Assembly: GCA_013322215.1 (NCBI GenBank)
Contig: JAAMEZ010000052.1
Coordinates: 1-64,000, forward strand
DNA length: 64,000 bases
Source of the DNA: Martinezella rhizogenes
GTDB taxonomy: Bacteria > Pseudomonadota > Alphaproteobacteria > Rhizobiales > Rhizobiaceae
Direction: 5' to 3'
Part shown: one piece after another, positions 42,098 to 51,841 of the stretch
How positions within the stretch are numbered: position 1 is the stretch's first letter
Layout of the letters: each line of letters opens with the position of its first letter
Made by a program: the position numbers and the translations under genes
The notes under the pieces: generated by a model
What the model saw: the letters and a program-made list of their open reading frames with translations, nothing else
Told to the model about the DNA's origin: nothing
The model's database searches: none

Positions 42098-43204
42098 TTA
42101 TTCGGCCGAAACGATCTTGCCGCCTTCCCACTTGTAGAGCGAGAAGCTCTGCGAGGTCAGGTCGCCGGTTTCGCCGTAGGTGACCTTGCCGATGGCGGTG
42201 TCGATCGGCTCGCCCTTCTTGAGCGCTGCGCCGACGGCTTCGGCATCATCTGCCTTGCCGGCCTTCTCGATGCCGGCCTTCAGTACCTGCACGGCGGCAT
42301 AGGCGTTCAGCGTGAAGGCTTCGGCCGGGATGTTGCGTTCTTTGAGGGCGGCAACGGCGCTCTGCGAATCCGGGTTCTTCAGCGCGTCGGACGCGTTGGT
42401 GAAGAGCGTGCCGGCAGCCGAATCGTTGGCGATTGCCCAGTATTCAGTGTTGGAAAGGCCATCGCCGCCGATGATCTGTGCCTTGACGGAGATGTCATGC
42501 AGCTGGCGGGCCAGCAGACCTGCTTCCGGGTGGTAACCGCCGAAGTAGATGACCTCGACGCCTGCCTGCTTCAGCTTCGCCGTCAGGGCGCTGTAGTCCT
42601 TTTCGCCCGGGGTCAGCGAGTCGTTGACGACTTCGGTGACGCCGCCCTTGTTGATCGCTGCCTTGAAGGCGTCGGCCAGGCCCTTGCCGTAGGCACCCTT
42701 GTCGTTGAGGATCGCGATCTTCTTGTCCTTGAAGTTCTTGACCACATATTCGCCGGCAACGACAGCCTGCTGGTCATCGCGGCCGCAGGTGCGCAGGACG
42801 TTGGTCAGGCCGCGATTGGTGAGGCCCGGAGCGGTCGCAGTCGGCGTGACCATCAGGATGCCGTTTTCGGCAAGCGCGTCGGAAACCGGAATGGCAACGC
42901 CCGAGGTGACCGGGCCGACGACGAAGCGGATGCTGTCGCCGACGAAGCCGTTGGCGACGGATACGCCCTGCTTCGGATCGCCGGCGTCATCGCCGAGCTT
43001 CAGGACGAGCTTCTGGCCGAGAACGCCGCCGCTCTTGTTGATTTCGTCGATGGCGGTCTGCGCGCCATTCTTGACCTGCTCGCCGTAAGCTGCGACCGGG
43101 CCGGTCAGCGGCGCGATGAGGCCGATGGTGATGTCCGCATGTGCGAGAGGTGCGAAGGCCAGCGAAGCGACGAAGGTCGCGGCCGTCAATGTCTTCAGAC
43201 TCAT
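42098..43204 (-). CDS. Branched-chain amino acid ABC transporter substrate-binding protein (LivJ/LivK-like)
   Basis: 368 residues from ATG 43204; signal peptide MSLKTLTAATFVASLAFAPL ending at LAHA. Type-I binding fold: ITIGLIAPLTGPVAAYGEQV, GAQTAIDEINKSGGVLGQKL, GDDAGDPKQGVSVANGFVGD and EVIYFGGYHPEAGLLARQL are hallmarks of LIV/LS-BP. No LivHMGF permease or ATPase genes are adjacent, so it must work with an importer encoded elsewhere. The long leader 43205-43604 is AT-rich near 43380-43460 and probably holds a strong regulated promoter. Confidence 0.93.
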   Translation of the reverse strand: MSLKTLTAATFVASLAFAPLAHADITIGLIAPLTGPVAAYGEQVKNGAQTAIDEINKSGGVLGQKLVLKLGDDAGDPKQGVSVANGFVGDSIRFVVGPVTSGVAIPVSDALAENGILMVTPTATAPGLTNRGLTNVLRTCGRDDQQAVVAGEYVVKNFKDKKIAILNDKGAYGKGLADAFKAAINKGGVTEVVNDSLTPGEKDYSALTAKLKQAGVEVIYFGGYHPEAGLLARQLHDISVKAQIIGGDGLSNTEYWAIANDSAAGTLFTNASDALKNPDSQSAVAALKERNIPAEAFTLNAYAAVQVLKAGIEKAGKADDAEAVGAALKKGEPIDTAIGKVTYGETGDLTSQSFSLYKWEGGKIVSAE

Positions 43205-43604
43205 GTTAGCTCTCCTTGGATGAGCGCGGCAGCGCCCTTTGAACCCGCTCGCAATCACCTGTCTCGACGCGCAAACTGCCGTGAGGCGTTCTTTTTTAAA
43301 GAGACAAGGCTGATATCGAAGCCGATGATCGCTTTCGGACATTTTTTGATCTCGAAAGCGCCCATGAGGGTATTTTGTGTAGGAATATTGCGACGATTCC
43401 GCAAGAAAATAACCGTCGCGAAGACAATTTTAGCGTTTTTTCGAAAATTTTGACGAGGGATGGTTGTTGCGCGCCTGCTCCCAAGACCCAGGCGATATGG
43501 CGGTAAAGCGAGGTGAATCTAAAAGTGGAAGTTTCGATGCCGCTGACCCACATAGGTAGCGGCGCCTGTCATGGCGTGGCCTATGCCGAGGAGATTGATG
43601 TCGC

Positions 43605-44432
43605 GTGAATGAGAATGACGATTCGAAAGCCTATTTTGACCTCTGGCGGCTGATCCCCGATGGTGCCCCGATCGTAACGCATTCCAGCCGGCTTTTTCCC
43701 GTACGTCGTGACGGCGAGCCAGCCATGCTGAAGATTGCGGTCGCGCCCGAGGAGAAATGGGGCGCCGAACTCATGGTTTGGTGGAATGGCGTCGGTGCCG
43801 CGCGCGTTCTTGAACATGAAGGTGATGCCATCCTGCTCGAACGGGCGACAGGTCCTTGTTCTCTCATCGAGATGGTAAGGAGTGGCGGGGATGACGAGGC
43901 AAGCCGCATCATCTGCAAAGCCGTCGTGGGGCTTCACGCGTCGCGCGGGATTTCTTTGCCGACTTTGATTCCCTTGGTCCACCGGTTTCGTTCGCTCGAA
44001 GCGATGGCCCACTGCGAAGGTGGCACTTTCGTGCGGTCCGCGGTCACGGCCCGCAAACTGCTGTCGGAACCCCGCGATGTCGTGACGCTGCATGGCGACA
44101 TCCATCACGGCAATATTCTGGACTTTGCCGAGCGCGGCTGGCTCGCGATCGATCCGAAGGGGCTCGTGGGAGAACGCGGCTTCGACTACGCCAATCTCTT
44201 CTGCAATCCGGATAATGCCATTGCCACATCTCCCGGCCGCCTTGCGCGGCAGGTGGCAGTCGTTGCCGAGGCGGCGGGGCTGGAACGCGGGCGACTGCTG
44301 CAATGGATCGTTGCCTGGGCTGGCCTTTCGGCCGCGTGGCTGATCGAAGATGGCGAGGACGAACACGTCCAGCCAACACTGAATGTTGCCGAAATCGCGG
44401 CTGCCGAACTATCCGGGACCCCCGGGGCTTAA
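43605..44432 (+). CDS. Aminoglycoside 6-phosphotransferase-like kinase (APH(6)/StrB family)
   Basis: 275 residues, GTG start at 43605 with GAGGAG about 11 bases upstream; an ATG just before it is followed at once by a stop in its frame. The phosphotransferase catalytic loop VVTLHGDIHHGNILDF (Asp and Asn) and the metal-binding region LAIDPKGLVGERGFDYANLF match the APH(6)/StrB streptomycin kinases and related hydroxyurea phosphotransferases. Whether it confers resistance is uncertain; chromosomal relatives often have other roles. It overlaps the 3' end of rhaK by 4 bp on the opposite strand. Confidence 0.82.
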   Translation: MNENDDSKAYFDLWRLIPDGAPIVTHSSRLFPVRRDGEPAMLKIAVAPEEKWGAELMVWWNGVGAARVLEHEGDAILLERATGPCSLIEMVRSGGDDEASRIICKAVVGLHASRGISLPTLIPLVHRFRSLEAMAHCEGGTFVRSAVTARKLLSEPRDVVTLHGDIHHGNILDFAERGWLAIDPKGLVGERGFDYANLFCNPDNAIATSPGRLARQVAVVAEAAGLERGRLLQWIVAWAGLSAAWLIEDGEDEHVQPTLNVAEIAAAELSGTPGA

Positions 44433-45814
44433 GAGATCAAAGCGTCGCGCCAGGCCTGCCGATAGCGGATCAACCCGGCCAGTTCGGCGCGAACGGGCAA
44501 GTTTTCCGCTGTTGTCCCAGGGCGTATGCCCGTCAGCAGCGCTGCACCCTGGCTGGTGCCTGTCGAGCCCGCCAGCGCAATAACGTCGGTATTCGTCAAG
44601 GCGGACAGGGCTTTAAGGTAGGCGCGGTTGAGCGCGAAGGGTCCTTCGACGAAAATCGATCCTCTGGCGCCGATCAAGCCGAGGCAAGCTTCTGTCATCA
44701 GCGCGAGATAGAGGCTGACGGCGGCAAGGCGCTCGGCATTGTTCACGGCGTTATCCGCGATCCAGCGCCGCTTGCTGCCGGGAAAGGGACCGGAACCTTC
44801 AACGACGTTGGGCAGCAGCATGAGACTTTTGCCGATCACCGGCTCAAGAGCAGCCTCGATCGCCTCGGGTGATGCGGTGCCGATTTCGGCGGCCAGAATC
44901 TCGAACTCGCGGCCACCCATGAAGCGTGCGGATGGTACGGCACGGCCGTAGGCATCGACATTGGCAAGCGCATCGCGCTTGGGATCGAGATGCTCGAGAT
45001 CGCCGCCAACGCCGAAACTGATTACCCAGGTTCCGGTCGAGACGACCGCAAACGGGGCTTCGTTTTCCACCAGATGCGGCAGAAGCGAGGCGTTGGAATC
45101 GTGAATGCCGCAATAGACGGGCACGGCTCTTGCCAGACCGATTTCCGCGGCAAGCGTCGGCAATACCGATCCGAGCGCATCGAAGGCCGAACGCACCGGC
45201 GCCATCAGCGGGCGGATGCAAAGCGTGTCGACCAGAGAGGAGTAGCCTTGCGTGGTCGGGTTCCAGAGATCGGTGTGGCAGCCGAGTGAAGTCACCTCGT
45301 TGGCAGCGACGCCGCTCAGCCGGAATGCCCAGTATTGCGGATAGGTCAGGATCGTGGCAACGCGGGCGAAATCGGCGGGAAAGCTGCCTTTCAGATAGTG
45401 AATCTGCGCGCCGATGTTAAGCCCGACCGACAGTCCGGGCGAAAACGTCTCGGCGAATTCAGGTCGCAACCGGTCATAGGCGTCCCGAACGGCTTGGGGA
45501 TAGGCGTGCTCATAGTCGAGAACCGGCATGGCAAGACTGCCGTCGGCCGCAAGCAACACGGCAGATGCGCCATGCGTCGTGATCGATATCGCATCGAAAC
45601 CGGGCGCGACTGTAAAGCCCTTCAGCGCTTCGATGATGAAATGCCAGAGCCTTTCGATGTCGTAATGCGGGTAGGGCTCGGTCTTCAGCACGCTGTTACC
45701 CGTCTTGACAACGGCGACCTCGCTGCCCGTACCGGCATCGAGCACGACCACCTTGGCGTTGGTCTTGCCGATGTCGATCACGGCGATGTGGCGGTAGGCT
45801 GTCTCGGTGCTCAT
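44429..45814 (-). CDS. rhaK: L-rhamnose pathway sugar kinase RhaK
   Basis: 461 residues from ATG 45814, ATGA-coupled to rhaU. FGGY kinase features: phosphate-1 motif IAVIDIGKTNAKVVVLDAG at the N-terminus, SITTHGASAVLLAADGSLAM, VPVYCGIHDSNASLLPHLVE and AVVSTGTWVISFG. In R. leguminosarum RhaK phosphorylates the sugar (L-rhamnose/rhamnulose) and is also needed for transport by the rha ABC system. Here it is the last gene of the rhaRSTPQUK operon. Convergent with the APH-like gene. Confidence 0.92.
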   Translation of the reverse strand: MSTETAYRHIAVIDIGKTNAKVVVLDAGTGSEVAVVKTGNSVLKTEPYPHYDIERLWHFIIEALKGFTVAPGFDAISITTHGASAVLLAADGSLAMPVLDYEHAYPQAVRDAYDRLRPEFAETFSPGLSVGLNIGAQIHYLKGSFPADFARVATILTYPQYWAFRLSGVAANEVTSLGCHTDLWNPTTQGYSSLVDTLCIRPLMAPVRSAFDALGSVLPTLAAEIGLARAVPVYCGIHDSNASLLPHLVENEAPFAVVSTGTWVISFGVGGDLEHLDPKRDALANVDAYGRAVPSARFMGGREFEILAAEIGTASPEAIEAALEPVIGKSLMLLPNVVEGSGPFPGSKRRWIADNAVNNAERLAAVSLYLALMTEACLGLIGARGSIFVEGPFALNRAYLKALSALTNTDVIALAGSTGTSQGAALLTGIRPGTTAENLPVRAELAGLIRYRQAWRDALIS

Positions 45815-46137
45815 GGCAGATAAAAGACCGCGACGAGATCGCTCTGAACCGGCGAATTGTCGGGATTGGTCGCCATGATATCGGCCATATGCGCCCACCA
45901 TTTCTTCATGACGGGATGGTCCGGCAGGCTCGCCATTGTGTGATCCTTCGGCCGCGTCAGCACGCCGAAGAGCGTATTCGTCTCGCGATCGAGGTGGATG
46001 GAATAGTCGCTGACGCCGGACTCGTGCAGTAGGTCCACGAGTTCCGGCCAGATTTCGTCGTGGCGCTTCCGGTATTCCGCTTCCATGCCTGGATTGAGCG
46101 TCATCTTGAAGGCGTGGCGTTCGAGAGCAGCGGTCAT
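45811..46137 (-). CDS. rhaU: L-rhamnose mutarotase
   Basis: 108 residues, the full length of the RhaM/RhaU family. HAFKMTLNPGMEAEYRKRHD, IWPELVDLLHESGVSDYSIH, DRETNTLFGVL and HPVMKKWWAHMADIM are the conserved segments, with catalytic His/Tyr in them. It interconverts alpha and beta anomers of L-rhamnose in the cytosol. ATGA overlaps with both rhaQ upstream and rhaK downstream. Confidence 0.95.
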   Translation of the reverse strand: MTAALERHAFKMTLNPGMEAEYRKRHDEIWPELVDLLHESGVSDYSIHLDRETNTLFGVLTRPKDHTMASLPDHPVMKKWWAHMADIMATNPDNSPVQSDLVAVFYLP

Positions 46138-47150
46138 TTGGAACTCATGGTCTTGATGCGCCGGGCGACGATCGGCAACGCGATGGTGATGATGAGGAGG
46201 AGGCCGATGAAGATCGACATGACGATGCCGGGAACGTTGAGCAGGCCGAGGCCGAATGTGACGAGGCCCATGACGAAGGCGGCGATGACAACGCCGCCGA
46301 TCGTGCCTGAGCCGCCGAGGATCGACACGCCGCCGAGCACGACCATGGTGACCACCTCCAGCTCCCAGCCGAGCGCGATCGAGGGGCGCGTCGAGCCAAG
46401 ACGCGAGGTGAGGCAGACGGCGGCGATGCCGCTCATGATGCCGGTCAAGAGAAACAGGATGAACTTGATCCGTTCGACCGGAATGCCGGAGAAGCGTGCG
46501 GCAAAATCATTGTTGCCGATCGTATAGACCTGCCGGCCGAAATTCGTGGCATGCAGCAGGATCGCAAAAGCAATCGCAAGCACGATGAACAGCACGAATT
46601 CGAAGGAGAAGACCCAGACGACGTAACCTTGGCCGAAATAGGCGAAACTATCCGGATAGTTGCCATAGGCCTGGTCGCCGAGCACGATGTAGGAAATGCC
46701 GCGAAACAGGCTCATCGTGCCGATGGTAACGACGATCGACGGCAGCTTCAGCACCGAAACCAGGAAACCGTTGAAGATACCGCAGACCAGGCCGACGCCG
46801 ATGCCGATCGCGACGAGGCCGGGCGTGTCGACGCCCAGTTGCGCGGCGGCGCCCATCGCTGTCGAGGCGAGCGCGATGATGGCTGCGACCGAGAGGTCGA
46901 TTTCGCCTGCGATGACGAGCAGCGCCATGGCAAAGGCGATCATCGCCTTTTCGGTGAAGTTGAAGGTCGCGTCCGAGAGATTGTAGGGATCGAGGAAATA
47001 GGGCGAGGCCAGCGAATTGAAGATGAAGATCGCGACCGCGACGCCGAAGAGCAGCGTTTCCCAGCTCGACAGGATGCGCTTGAAAGGAGTGCCGAGGCGA
47101 TCCGGAATGACGCGCTTTTCCGCCGTTGCCGCTTGCGAACCGTTTGTCAT
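46134..47150 (-). CDS. rhaQ: Rhamnose ABC transporter permease RhaQ
   Basis: 338 residues, about eight to ten hydrophobic helices, of the BPD_transp_2 sugar permease family (RbsC-like): ALLVIAGEIDLSVAAIIALA, FLVSVLKLPSIVVTIGTMSL, LGGVSILGGSGTIGGVVIAA. Overlaps rhaP and rhaU by 4 bp. Forms the pore with RhaP. Confidence 0.93.
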   Translation of the reverse strand: MTNGSQAATAEKRVIPDRLGTPFKRILSSWETLLFGVAVAIFIFNSLASPYFLDPYNLSDATFNFTEKAMIAFAMALLVIAGEIDLSVAAIIALASTAMGAAAQLGVDTPGLVAIGIGVGLVCGIFNGFLVSVLKLPSIVVTIGTMSLFRGISYIVLGDQAYGNYPDSFAYFGQGYVVWVFSFEFVLFIVLAIAFAILLHATNFGRQVYTIGNNDFAARFSGIPVERIKFILFLLTGIMSGIAAVCLTSRLGSTRPSIALGWELEVVTMVVLGGVSILGGSGTIGGVVIAAFVMGLVTFGLGLLNVPGIVMSIFIGLLLIITIALPIVARRIKTMSSK

Positions 47151-48151
47151 GCGATTGCTCCCTCGCTGGCGGTGTCTTTCGCGGCCTGATCTCTAAGGAT
47201 GATACGGCCGCGGTTGCGTTCGCGGCGGGCATTGAAGACGACGGCCAGAATGATGACGGTGCCGGAGATTGCCATCTGCGTGAACGGCGAGATGCCGATG
47301 ACCGGGAGCGCATTCTTGATAACGCCGAGGAAGAGGGCGCCCAACACAGCGCCGGCGACCGAACCGACGCCGCCTGCGATCGAAATGCCGCCGATGACGC
47401 AGGCCGCCACGCTATCGAGCTCGAAACCGTTGGCGATATCGACATAGGCAACGGCATAGCGCGAGACCCAGAGATAGCCGCTGAGCCCGGCGAGCGCACC
47501 CGAGAGAACGAAGGCGAGGAAACGCGTCCAGCCGACGTCGATGCCGGCATAAACGGCGGCGACTGGATTACCGCCGCTGGCATAGGCCGAGCGGCCGAAC
47601 TGCGTGTAGCGCAGCACCAGATACATCATCAGCACGATCACGATGCCGATCCAGGCAAGCACCGGCAGGCCGAGAAGTGGTGTACGCGGCACGTTCAGGA
47701 AGATCGGCGTGAACTGATGCGCATTCACCCAGGCGCCGCCCGACAGCACGAAGGCCATGCCGCGATAGATCGTCAGGGTGCCGAGCGTGACGACAATCGG
47801 CGGGATTTCCAAGGCCCAGACGAGATAGCCATTGATGGCGCCAAGAACCGCACCCATCAGGATTGCCGTGATGACGAGCACGATCAACGGAATATCGGGA
47901 TAGGCCGCATTCAACATCGCAACCGCCATGCCCGTCAGCGCGAGGTTGGCGGCGACGGACAGATCGATCGATTTGGTCAGAATGACGGTCATCTGGGCGA
48001 GCGCCAGGATGATGAGGATCGAGGTATCGTTGAAGATATTGGCGAGATTGGCGGGCTCGGCAAAGCCGACGGCGCGCGTTGCGAAACCAGCGATCATCAC
48101 GGCGATGATGATGAAGAGCAGTGTCTCTCGTCTTTTGAGGATACGTGGCAT
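47147..48151 (-). CDS. rhaP: Rhamnose ABC transporter permease RhaP
   Basis: 334 residues from ATG 48151, with GGGAGAG five bases upstream; in-frame ATGs to 48184 overlap the ATPase gene. RbsC-like permease: ILALAQMTVILTKSIDLSVA, EIPPIVVTLGTLTIYRGMAF, IGGISIAGGVGSVAGAVLGA. Paired with RhaQ, consistent with the two-permease rha transporter of rhizobia. Confidence 0.93.
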   Translation of the reverse strand: MPRILKRRETLLFIIIAVMIAGFATRAVGFAEPANLANIFNDTSILIILALAQMTVILTKSIDLSVAANLALTGMAVAMLNAAYPDIPLIVLVITAILMGAVLGAINGYLVWALEIPPIVVTLGTLTIYRGMAFVLSGGAWVNAHQFTPIFLNVPRTPLLGLPVLAWIGIVIVLMMYLVLRYTQFGRSAYASGGNPVAAVYAGIDVGWTRFLAFVLSGALAGLSGYLWVSRYAVAYVDIANGFELDSVAACVIGGISIAGGVGSVAGAVLGALFLGVIKNALPVIGISPFTQMAISGTVIILAVVFNARRERNRGRIILRDQAAKDTASEGAIA

Positions 48152-48161
48152 CCGGCTCTCC

Positions 48162-49697
<1,536 letters not shown>

Positions 49698-49770
49698 CAG
49701 CAATGTACCGGATCAGAGAAACCAGGTCCGGCGGCTGTCGCCGCCGGAGAGCTGCGAATGCTTGCTTCGA

Positions 49771-50766
49771 TCAGAAAACCTTGGAGAACTGATCGATGTT
49801 CGAAGCGTTGTAGACGAACGGATCGGCCATGGCGGCTTCGCCGTTTGCGTCGACCTTGATCTTGCCCATGCGGCCAGCATTGATCTCGCTGCCCGGCTTG
49901 CCGTCGGTCTCGCCCTTGACAAGGCGATAGGCGATCTGCGTTGCAGAATAGCCGAGATCGATCGGGTTCCAGATCGCGAATTCCTTCGTCGCACCGGATT
50001 TGATCGCGCCGGCCATTTCAGACGGCAGGCCGAGACCGGTCACGTAGACCTGGCCGATCTTGCCGGCATCCTTGACGGCCTGCGAAGCGGCAAGCACGCC
50101 GACGGTCGTCGGGGCGACGATGACCTTGACTTCCGGATGCGAGGTCAGGAGGCCCTGGGCTTCACGATAGCTCTTGTCGGAGAGGTCGTCACCATAAACG
50201 GTCGTGACCAGGTTGAGACCCGGGAAGTCCTTGAGCTGCTTCTTCATTTCGCCGATCCAGATGTTCTGGTTCGTCGATGTCGTCGTTGCCGACAGGATGG
50301 CGAAGTTACCCTTGCCGCCGTCGAGATGATCCTTGGCAAGCGTCAGGCACATCTTGCCGATCAGCTCGTTGGACGAGGGGTTCAGCTGCAGGATGCGGCC
50401 AGCCTTGGCGACGCCGGAATCCCAGGAGATGACCTTGATGCCACGCTGTGCCGCCTTCTTGAGGGCAGGTACGACTGCATCGGGATCGTTTGCGGAGATC
50501 GCGATGGCATCGACGCCCTGCGCGATCAGCGAGTTGATGACTTCGATCTGGCCTTCAGCCGTGGTCGAGGTCGGGCCGGTGTAGATCACCTGCACGCCGC
50601 CGAGATCCTTGGCGGCTTCCTGAGCGCCCTTGTTGGCGGCTTCGAAGAAGCCGTTGCCCAGCGACTTCACCACGAGACCGATCTTGATGTCTTTTGCACT
50701 TGCCGCGCCGGCGAAAAGCGTGGCCGCAAGCGCAACGCCGATCGCCAATTTCTTTGCTATATTCAT
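49771..50766 (-). CDS. rhaS: Rhamnose ABC transporter substrate-binding protein RhaS
   Basis: 331 residues from ATG 50766 (GGGAGGAAG upstream). Signal peptide MNIAKKLAIGVALAATLFAG ending at ASA. Type-I periplasmic sugar-binding fold: IKIGLVVKSLGNGFFEAANK, DAIAISANDPDAVVPALKKA, GIKVISWDSGV. Binds L-rhamnose in the periplasm. The 73-bp gap to rhaT may allow higher expression of rhaS. Confidence 0.94.
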   Translation of the reverse strand: MNIAKKLAIGVALAATLFAGAASAKDIKIGLVVKSLGNGFFEAANKGAQEAAKDLGGVQVIYTGPTSTTAEGQIEVINSLIAQGVDAIAISANDPDAVVPALKKAAQRGIKVISWDSGVAKAGRILQLNPSSNELIGKMCLTLAKDHLDGGKGNFAILSATTTSTNQNIWIGEMKKQLKDFPGLNLVTTVYGDDLSDKSYREAQGLLTSHPEVKVIVAPTTVGVLAASQAVKDAGKIGQVYVTGLGLPSEMAGAIKSGATKEFAIWNPIDLGYSATQIAYRLVKGETDGKPGSEINAGRMGKIKVDANGEAAMADPFVYNASNIDQFSKVF

Positions 50767-50819
50767 GTCACTTCCTCCCAAAGTTAATAGGCATGCTCAC
50801 CCCACCTGAGCCGCGCGTT

Positions 50820-51632
50820 TCATGCGACCGATGGGGAATCTTCCTCCTCGGCCTGAGCCGAAACATTTGCGATGATGAGCGATACGCCGGCATCCTCGAT
50901 CATGCGCACGGTCTCGGCGGTCACGCCGTCATCGGTGATGATGGTCGAAACCTGCTCGAGCGGGCAAAGGATCAGGCTGGAACGCTGACGGAACTTGCTG
51001 GAATCGACCATGAGGACGAGTTCGTCGGCCTGTCGCATCAGCTTCTGCTCACTCTGGATCAGCAGGCCATCCGCTTCCATGATACCGAGAGGGCCAACGC
51101 CTTGCGCGCCGAGGAACATGCGGCGTGCGTAGAAATTGCGGGTCGTATCGTTGTCGAACGGCGAAAGGATCAAGCTCTGCTCGCGATAAATCGCGCCGCC
51201 CGGCACTGTCACCGTATTCTTCGAATGCTTGACCAGATGTTCGGCAATGGCGAACGAATTTGTCATTACCTGCAGCCGGAAAGCTGAAATATAATGAACG
51301 AGCTGGAATGTCGTCGTGCCGCCATTGATGATGATGGCGTCACCCGGGCTGCATAATTCTGCCGCCTTGCGCGCAATTGCGCGTTTCTTATCGATATTGA
51401 CGGATTCTGAGACGCGGAAGGGTCGACCGACGAGATTGCCGAGTTGCGGAGGATGGATCGATTCCGCACCACCACGCACGCGCCGGATCTTTCCCTGCAC
51501 GTGCAGGGCGGCGATATCACGGCGTATTGTCGCCTCCGAAGCCTCTGTCAGCTCGGAAATATCCTGAATCGTCACGACAGACTTTTCCTGTACGGCGCTC
51601 AGAATAATGCGATGGCGTTCACGTTCGTGCAT
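50820..51632 (-). CDS. rhaR: DeoR-family regulator RhaR
   Basis: 270 residues from ATG 51632 with AGGAGGAG upstream; the frame is open to 51680 without need. N-terminal DeoR HTH (VVTIQDISELTEASEATIRR, DIAALHVQGKIRRVRGGA) and a DeoRC sensor domain (NGGTTTFQLVHYI, LMVDSSKF). In R. leguminosarum RhaR is a DeoR-type negative regulator of the rha genes, unlike the AraC-type regulators of enterobacteria. First gene of the minus-strand operon, divergent from rhaD. Confidence 0.93.
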   Translation of the reverse strand: MHERERHRIILSAVQEKSVVTIQDISELTEASEATIRRDIAALHVQGKIRRVRGGAESIHPPQLGNLVGRPFRVSESVNIDKKRAIARKAAELCSPGDAIIINGGTTTFQLVHYISAFRLQVMTNSFAIAEHLVKHSKNTVTVPGGAIYREQSLILSPFDNDTTRNFYARRMFLGAQGVGPLGIMEADGLLIQSEQKLMRQADELVLMVDSSKFRQRSSLILCPLEQVSTIITDDGVTAETVRMIEDAGVSLIIANVSAQAEEEDSPSVA

Positions 51633-51679
51633 CGGCTCCTCCTTATTGGCGGTTATTTCGCAAATATGACAAAGTGTCA

Positions 51680-51742
51680 ATCATAAACGATCATAAACTT
51701 TCATATTGCATCGCAGCATTATCGAATTTGATCGTTTTCGAT
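51680..51742. promoter_or_regulatory. rhaR-rhaD divergent promoter with repeated DeoR-type motifs
   Basis: ATCATAAAC occurs twice in direct repeat with 10-bp period (51680-51688 and 51690-51698). AAACGATC at 51685-51692 is inversely repeated as GATCGTTT at 51730-51737. ATCGAA 51721-51726 and TTCGAT 51737-51742 form another dyad. Spacing and position between divergent rha operons fit RhaR operators. Confidence 0.55.
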
Positions 51743-51841
51743 TGACAGGGTGACTATATGTGAGCGATACCCTGCTCACAAAGGGCGGTTCCAATCGTAA
51801 CGTGATCCGCCTGCAGGACTTGATTTTCAAGGGAGGATGAC

